Origin: Hortaea werneckii
Lineage: Eukaryota; Ascomycota; Dothideomycetes; Mycosphaerellales; Teratosphaeriaceae
Assembly (NCBI GenBank): GCA_037044905.1
Contig: JBAOKB010000174.1
Coordinates: 372,001 to 436,000, forward strand
Direction: 5' to 3'
Length of the DNA stretch: 64,000 nt
A model generated the notes under the pieces. That model searched no databases, had not been told where the DNA came from, and saw only the letters and a list, made by a program, of their open reading frames with translations. A program made the position numbers and the translations under genes. Shown in pieces: positions 58,321-64,000 of this stretch; position 1 is the stretch's first letter; each line of letters begins with the position of its first letter.

Positions 58321-59211
58321 TTACCCAGCATTTTTCTTCGGCCTCCCACGCCCGCGCTTCACCACGCGTCCCTCCCCATCCACCGCCGCACCACCCGCGC
58401 CCGCAGCAGAAGCAGCAGCAGCAGCAGCACCACCGCCCTCCGCCGCCTTCCTCGGACGACCAGGCCCACGCTTCCCCTCCGCCTTCCCCACCGCACCACC
58501 ATCCCCCTCACCACCATCCCCCTCACCACCCTCCCGCTCCCCCATCCCACCCTCCTCCACGTCCCCTCCACCCCCCATCTCCATCTCCATCTCCTCATCC
58601 GGCACCCTCATAACAACCAACACCCCTTTCCCCAACTCCTCGCGGGAGTCAAGGATCTCTTCCCTCTTAATCACCTCCCCACCCCGCCTCTTCATCTCCT
58701 GCTCGACCATCCTCGCCGTGACTTCCAGCATCGCCTGCAGAGCTCCCACAATCGTTTCCGCGATGGGGGCTTCGATGCGGATGTGTGCTCCTTCGTTCGG
58801 GGGTGTGAGGAGGAGGGCTTTGTATGACGGTACGTCGGCGGCGGCGGCGGCGGCGGCGGGAGTGGTGGTGGTGGTGGTTGTCGAGGGGCGTAGCGTCTCG
58901 GAAATGCTGATGCCGGCGGGAGGGGTGTTGCGGGCGATGAGCAGCTCGTAGGCCGGGGAGGGTTTCTGCTTCGTCAGGCGCGGAGGGTCCGGGAGGGGGA
59001 GGTATTTGGTATTGGCTATTCCGTGGCGGGAGGGTTAGAAATTGGGAGATTGGAAGTGACAGTTTGTATGTGTTCTTCATTTTCTTTCTGGTTTTGGTTC
59101 TTTTTGGCGAAAGGGAAATGGCTTGATGATGGTATGCGGCTGGGAAAGATAGGGAGTGAGGGACCATTACTTACCGAGGATCTGCTCGCGGAGGCCTTGG
59201 ATTTCGGACAT
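58321..59211 (-). CDS. AT-hook protein of unknown function
   Basis: Two exons, 59175-59211 (37 nt, MSEIQGLREQIL) and 58321-59015. The intron 59016-59174 is the longest here (159 nt), with donor GTAAGT, branch TTCTAACCC and acceptor AATAG. The 243-residue product opens with a short helix and a conserved-looking segment (TKYLPLPDPPRLTKQKPSPAYELLIARNTP written across the junction in parts). Then come runs of Thr and Ala, a helical block (ETIVGALQAMLEVTARMVEQEM) and an acidic Gly-rich stretch. Two AT-hooks, RGPGRPRK and RGRGRPKK, lie near the C-terminus. AT-hooks bind the minor groove of AT-rich DNA, so a nuclear chromatin role is likely. I do not know the family. No frame breaks. Confidence 0.75.
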
Positions 59212-59787
59212 TTTGGCTGATGTGTCTTTCTTGTGAAGGAAGAAAATGCTTTTGGGGTGGTTTTGTTCGTTCTATCGGAAGGAAGGTCAAGATATCAAGT
59301 GTGGCGGAGTAGAGGTTGAAAATGAAGTGAACGGTGATGTGCTTGTATGTGTGTCCGTTGTCAAGCCTCTTCAAAGAACGTAAGAGGTGCGGCGAACGAT
59401 ATGAAAGAGGGGAGCAAACGCGAGTGAATCTGAAAAAGGAAAGAACGTACCGCTGCTCATTCATGTGATTTGGTGGGGCGTTTGATCCGTTTGTTTGTCT
59501 CTTTACATAGTAATGTCACGTGCTTTTAACTCTATTTTCTGTTTTCTGTTTTTCCTTGGAGGTCAATTGAAAGGGGCGTATTCGCCGGACAATGAATTGA
59601 CAAGCAATCTAAGGGGCAAACAGTAGACACGAGAAGCGACAGTGCCACTACCGCCAAGTGAAAGCGCCCTCCTTGTTTCACGAGAAAAGGAGAAGGTCGG
59701 TGCGGAAGCGTCCTAGTCAATGTCTGCCGTCCATGGAAAGGTTTCGTCGACAGCCTCCCCCTCTGCGCCATCATCTCGACGAACTTT
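59212..59787. other. Intergenic upstream of the AT-hook gene
   Basis: Promoter of the AT-hook gene and 3' flank of the arabinanase gene, both minus. No supported gene. Confidence 0.5.
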
Positions 59788-60815
59788 TTAACGATCCCAA
59801 GGCACCACAACCGGCCATCCATCATTCCCAAACCGCAGGACGTTCCATCCAAACTTGGACTTCTCGTACGCGTACCCGACCTTCTTATCGATGTAATGAT
59901 AATACATCACGACCTTGTTCAACCCCTCATCATACATATCCCCCTGCCCGCCGGCAGCGAAGGTGTTGCCTTGGCCCCAATAGACCAACGTGCCTCCGTT
60001 CTTCGTCGCACAATTACGCCCGCGTTTATCCACGAAAGGGCCCTCCGGTCGATCGGATCGACAGACCATCACCTTATACTCTTCCCCCGGGGACGCAAGT
60101 TTCGGGGGCACATTGCAACACCCGCCCGAGGAGAAGAAGAGGTAGTACCAGTCCTTATTCCCGATCCTCCATCGAAATTGAAACCCACCCTCACTAGGCC
60201 CCGTAGGTCGATTGTCAGGCCGCTTAGTGGTATTCTGTTCGAGATGCACCGTTTTGACATTATCGACGACGCGCAGTGGCGGGACAGCCATACGGGCCTG
60301 CCAGATCCCCGTCCAGAAGGATCCCCAGAGCATGTATCCTGTCGATTTGGGGGAACTGGATAGCATGTTAGCATCGATACGGTTCCAACTTCCAGTCGGG
60401 ATCCCGATACTGCCGTGGTCCGTCCAGGTCCCGCACTCCATGTTGGGGCTCGTGGCCACACCGATGTCCGAGGTTTTGGATCCCATGCTGCTGACGGGGT
60501 AATACATGTAGTATTTTCCATCCACTTTGATGACGTCAGGAGCCCACAGGTCACATTTCCCTTTGATGTTGATCCTGGAGCATTTGGGAAGTGCTGGACA
60601 CCGGTAGGTCCAGGGCCCTGTCATGGAGGGGCCAGTTGCAATGTTGATGCGGCCGTTGGTTGTGAAGCGGAAGATTTCCCATCATTGCGACGGACTACGC
60701 TCGGATCGTGCACATAGCCGGTGCAATTGCCCGTGCAGGGCTCCGGAGGTGGAAACGTGACTGCATTTGCTATTAGGGCGAAGAAGGCTGTGGCGACGAT
60801 GAAGAAATTTAGCAT
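59788..60815 (-). CDS. Secreted GH43 arabinan endo-1,5-alpha-arabinanase
   Basis: Signal peptide MLNFFIVATAFFALIANA, then the five-bladed GH43 core. The catalytic residues are visible: base Asp in YVHDPSVVRR, the pKa-setting Asp in LWAPDV, and acid Glu in GPSEGGF. Further family blocks are GGTLVYWGQGNTFAAGGQGDM, DKKVGYAYEKSKFGWNVL and a C-terminal WPVV. Such enzymes cut arabinan in plant pectin, consistent with a plant-associated or saprotrophic lifestyle. One base is missing in the T run 60675-60677 (A run in the gene), separating the signal and HDP segment from the rest; the protein resumes with FRFTTNGRINIATG. Corrected length is 342 residues. Confidence 0.88.
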
Positions 60816-61349
60816 ATTGGATGTGACTCACTCCAGCATCTGCCTTATGGCTCAATAGCTGGATCGAGTACTTGTTGATAGACGGTGAAAGCTGTCGTTA
60901 ATCTCGACAGGTAGAGTCTCTTGAGGGTTGTAGTGGCGAATCTCCTGTTCAAAGCAATCGCTATGCAGCCTTGTCCCGAATTTGTGCAGGTGTAACAAGG
61001 AACCAGATTGCGTCTTAGTCCGGCAACTGGAATGTGAAAGCCAGCTTTGCATTTACTGACAAAACGAGCTCGGAAACCAACTCCGTAGCTTGCCTTACTG
61101 CGGCCAGTCGTGGTCTCGCAATTAGAGAGGGCAGAGTCGCCGGCGGCGAAACAAGCCAACTCATGGGCTTTCATGCTGCCCTCATGCAGCCACACGAGTT
61201 GGGGAGACGTATCGAGTGGAGTCCGCGGCATGTGCATCGTACCAGGCACACACATTCATGGCCAATGTCAGGATTCTGGTGAAAGCACCAGTCCTCAAAC
61301 CAGCGAAACATGAGTGAAGAAGTCAAGTCCTCGACGTCCATCGCATAGC
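60816..61349. other. Intergenic upstream of the arabinanase gene
   Basis: Arabinanase promoter and 3' flank of VPS25, both minus. No supported gene. Confidence 0.5.
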
Positions 61350-61985
61350 TCAGAAGAACTTGACACCAGCCGTCTCCTCCTGGCCAAAAACCTGGGCTTT
61401 ACCCCTCTTAACCAACACCCCCAGTGCCTTCCTCAACAACTCCTCGTCCATATCCCTCCACGCCTGACTACGCACCGCATCGCCCTCTCTCAGCTCGTAC
61501 ACCGTCAACACCGCCCCCTTCTGCCCCGTCTCGTCCACCCAACCATAGATGGCATCTGCCCACTCCGTCGGCGTCTTCCAGTACACCCAGCAGCTCGCGC
61601 TCTGCTCTCCTCTCGCAGCAGGTGCAATCCATTCCACCCGCAGTCCGTTCTCAGGTCGACTCATATGATCCAGGACCAACCGGATGTCGGCAGGTTTGAG
61701 CGAGCGGTGGATGGAAGCATTGCTGAAGAGGTCCGAAGGCAGGGCGGAGAGGGAGAGGCGGAAGATCCGGTGGTAAGTGCAGTAGGTGGTGATGAGGGAC
61801 GACCAGAGTTCGAGCTGCCGGGCCCGGGTGGTGAGGTTGGGTTGCAGGGTGTAGAAGGGCGGGAAGGAGGTATAGCTGGGGAAGCTGAAGCCGGCGGAGG
61901 AGGGAGTGGATTGGATAGGATTTGGGGTTCGCGGGGTGGATGGGATACCTTGCGTGGTAAGATCCCCTGACGATGTTGCTGCCAT
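61350..61985 (-). CDS. VPS25: ESCRT-II subunit VPS25
   Basis: The 211-residue product carries the ESCRT-II winged-helix pair: the PPFYTLQPNLTTRARQLELW opening with the PPFY-type motif that contacts VPS22/VPS36, then YHRIFRLSL, and a second domain with LVLDHMSRPENGLRVEWI, CWVYWKTPTEWADAIYGW and AVLTVYELREG. The last residues form the region that binds the ESCRT-III subunit Snf7/Vps20. ESCRT-II sorts ubiquitinated membrane proteins into endosome lumenal vesicles. The start is the ATG before AATSSGD; an in-frame ATG at 62138 would add an implausible leader. Confidence 0.92.
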   Translation of the reverse strand: MAATSSGDLTTQGIPSTPRTPNPIQSTPSSAGFSFPSYTSFPPFYTLQPNLTTRARQLELWSSLITTYCTYHRIFRLSLSALPSDLFSNASIHRSLKPADIRLVLDHMSRPENGLRVEWIAPAARGEQSASCWVYWKTPTEWADAIYGWVDETGQKGAVLTVYELREGDAVRSQAWRDMDEELLRKALGVLVKRGKAQVFGQEETAGVKFF

Positions 61986-62403
61986 GCTGCTCCCCCAGTG
62001 TGAGATCCTGAGTGGTGATACTGAAGGTCGGTTTAGATCATGGGTGAGGTTTGGTGTCGACGAGGGGTAATCGATGGCACCTGAATCAAATGGGTGAAAT
62101 CGTGGGGTGATCCACCCAGGCAGCGGTTGGAACGTCAATCAAATCGCGGGGTAAGCCACGGACCAAGTTCGCATCAAACGGTTCCTCCATTTGCTTAAGT
62201 CCGAGCCTCTCCCTTTAGCCCCAGCCGCTGACATGTCGATGATACCTACAGAGTCAAAACTGTTTCCCCTTGCATCATTATCGAGCACAGACTCCAGGTA
62301 ATTCACAGTCTCAACATCCTCTTACTTCCTTCGAGTCATTCTTTTGTGATGGTCAAAAATACACCTTGGGTACCCGGCGGAGAAGAGTACACAGAACAAC
62401 AAT
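61986..62403. promoter_or_regulatory. Divergent promoter, VPS25 / NIT2
   Basis: 418 bases between the start codons of VPS25 (-) and NIT2 (+). No specific site recognised. Confidence 0.5.
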
Positions 62404-63489
62404 ATGGCGCGTGCTGTAAGTGGCGAATGGGGTTTAGCCCATGTGACTGCACCTACTGTGTTGGGTAGGCACGTTCAAGCCGAGAATAATCACTGATTTC
62501 CCGGAACAGGCAATCGGGCAAATCACCTCCACGGCGTCGATGGCGCATAATCTACAACAATGTCGAACAGTCGTCCAAAAGGCCGTCGCAGGCGGAGCAA
62601 AGGCAAGCATTTGAAGCCGTTCGCTACTACGCAAGCATCCTCGCGAAAAGAAAGAAACAGAACCCTAACAGCGTCTTAAGGCACTTTTCCTTCCCGAAGC
62701 CTCAGATTACATCGGCTCCTCGCCCGACGAAACCAAATCCCTCGCCACCCCGGCCCTCCAATCCCCCTTTGTCCAAGGCCTCATGGAATCAGCAAAACAG
62801 CACTCCCTCCCCATCTCCGTCGGTATCCACGAGCCCTCCGACAACCCCACCAGCTCCCGCATCAAGAACACCCTCATCTGGATCTCCGCCCACGGCGAGC
62901 TGGTCCACCGGTATCAGAAGCTGCACCTCTTCGACCTCGAGATCGACAATGGGCCTAAGATGCGGGAATCCGATGTCATCGAGCCCGGCAACGCCATCGA
63001 GGCCCCTTACCCAAGCCCTGTAGGCAAAGTTGGAAGTTGTATCTGCTTCGACCTGCGGTTCCCGGAGATCGCGCTTTCGCTGAAGCGGCAGGGGGCCGAT
63101 GTGATTGTTTACCCGTCGGCGTTCACGCCCGAGACGGGGAAAGTCCATTGGTTGCCTTTGTTGCGGGCAAGGGCTATCGAGACGGAAAGTTATGTTTTTG
63201 CTGCGGCGCAGGTCGGGCAGCATAATGAGAAGCGGAGGTCGTATGGGCATTCCATCGCGATTGATCCGTGGGGGGAGGTGGTCGCGGAGCTTAGTGGGGA
63301 GCAAAAGGATGGGCCGGAGGTTTGTTTTGTTGATGTGGACTTGGAGAAGGTGAAGAAGACGAGGGAGATGGTGCCGTTGAAGAGGCGAACGTAAGTTTTG
63401 ACCTTCCTTTTCCTTCGCCTTCGGTTGGAAGAGACTATTATGAAGTCGGCTAACCGTTTCGTCGTAGTGATGTATACCCCGAAGTCTAG
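62404..63489 (+). CDS. NIT2: Nitrilase-family deaminated-glutathione amidase
   Basis: Four exons: 62404-62415, 62510-62602, 62681-63390, 63468-63489. The introns are 94, 78 and 77 nt; the middle one starts with GCAAGC, a GC-AG intron with branch CCCTAAC. The product (278 residues) has the nitrilase catalytic triad: Glu in FLPEASDY, Lys in YQKLHLFD and Cys in CICFDLRFPE. The C-terminus is LKRRTDVYPEV, as in yeast Nit2 and mammalian Nit1, which hydrolyse deaminated glutathione. Splicing at the GC donor joins GAK to ALFLPEASDY, keeping the frame and the conserved block. No frame breaks. Cytosolic or mitochondrial. Confidence 0.92.
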
Positions 63490-64000
63490 AGAATCATCTT
63501 TCCTGTCCTCTAACCCTAGTCATGGGCCTGAACATAGAAGTAGACCACCACCATATCCAGCTTTTACGAGCAACGAAATAGACCCTCTCTTCAACGCCTG
63601 CTTCTCGCAGTGTGTGTTTCTTTCGACCACCTGAGCACTCAAAAACCCTCATCCGATCGAGCATTCCACAATCAGTGGCCCCATGTCATCAACAGCTTTT
63701 GGGTTGTCGGAAAATGGGAAATGGTTCAGGCTTTGAAATTCTTACGGAGTTCAAGATCGGTGAGAAAATGGGACATTGATTCCAGCAACGCCGGTGAGTA
63801 GGCTCCGATCCTTGTAGCAGAAGACATTGGTGCTAGCTCGATATTTTCGTTCTATTTGCTAGTCGAAGGGGTCGGGGTGAAGTGAGAGTTTGGATGGAGT
63901 GATTTCTATGGTTTCTTCCGTCATGGTGCTACAGGCAGTGAAGAGAATAGACTGGAGTACACGTGTCGTCGCCACTCTTGTATCTCCGTAGTTAGCATGG
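63490..64000. other. Right-edge region without a supported gene
   Basis: A 63-codon frame at 63610-63801 ends at a donor-like GTGAGT and could be a first exon, but nothing in it is recognisable. Confidence 0.4.

Noticed and set aside
58162..58827. Pro/His-rich plus-strand frames of 149 and 221 codons
   Set aside because: Antisense of the Gly/Glu-rich AT-hook gene; repetitive codons keep both strands open.

Overview
This is nuclear DNA from a filamentous ascomycete (Pezizomycotina; Dothideomycetes is my best guess, from protein style only). The evidence is eukaryotic single-gene organisation, short 50-95 nt GT-AG introns with CTAAC/CTGAC-like branch sites, and a fungal gene set: fungal-type tRNA ligase, HIR1, SCAP, APQ12, fungal CorA-like transporter, HTF1-type homeobox, and GPI and Cys-rich surface proteins. 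No operons, CRISPR arrays, complete tRNA or rRNA genes, or intact transposons are visible.

Layout, left to right. 0.8-9.7 kb: PhoD-like phosphatase (+), F-box protein (+), C2H2 zinc-finger protein (-), possibly a tiny two-exon gene (+), and tRNA m7G methyltransferase TRM8 (-). 10.4-20 kb: HTF1-type homeobox factor (-) with a long GC-rich upstream region, a HAD phosphatase of the glycerol-3-phosphatase type (-), and histone chaperone HIR1 (-). 20.7-31.5 kb: five-exon GABA/choline-type permease (+), a gene-poor 3.5 kb stretch, an IME2/RCK-type kinase (+), and a SIR2-class deacetylase (+). 31.8-38.7 kb, all minus: tRNA ligase TRL1, an uncharacterised protein with an 81-bp tandem repeat, APQ12, and a single-pass Ser/Thr-rich surface protein. 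39.2-41.8 kb: a diverged tandem duplication of about 1.17 kb carrying the 3' part of a small membrane-protein gene. 42.3-51.5 kb: CorA-like transporter (-), RPL10A/uL1 (+), CCR4-NOT subunit CAF40 (+), Cys-rich membrane protein (+), GPI-type cell-wall protein (-). 52.5-63.5 kb: SCAP (-) divergent from V-ATPase subunit H (+), AT-hook protein (-), GH43 arabinanase (-), VPS25 (-), and the nitrilase NIT2 (+) with a GC-AG intron.

The most pervasive signal is technical or evolutionary. About 26 one-base (once perhaps two-base) frame breaks, mostly one base missing and often next to a short homopolymer, interrupt otherwise well-conserved genes, including housekeeping ones (TRL1, HIR1, CAF40, SCAP, TRM8). 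In every such gene the protein resumes exactly in another frame, and the corrected coding lengths I summed are multiples of three. I read these as uncorrected assembly indels rather than pseudogenes, and I annotate those genes as CDS with the breaks listed. I give no repaired sequence.

Functionally the window mixes chromatin and transcription control (HIR1, SIR2, HTF1, CAF40, AT-hook protein), tRNA maturation (TRM8, TRL1), membrane and sterol biology (SCAP, APQ12, VPS25, VMA13, CorA-like, permease) and surface or secreted proteins. Nothing suggests a dedicated gene cluster. I found no clear novel system. The best leads are the tandem duplication with its junction-spanning ORF, the frame-preserving intron in the kinase, and the uncharacterised membrane, repeat and AT-hook proteins.
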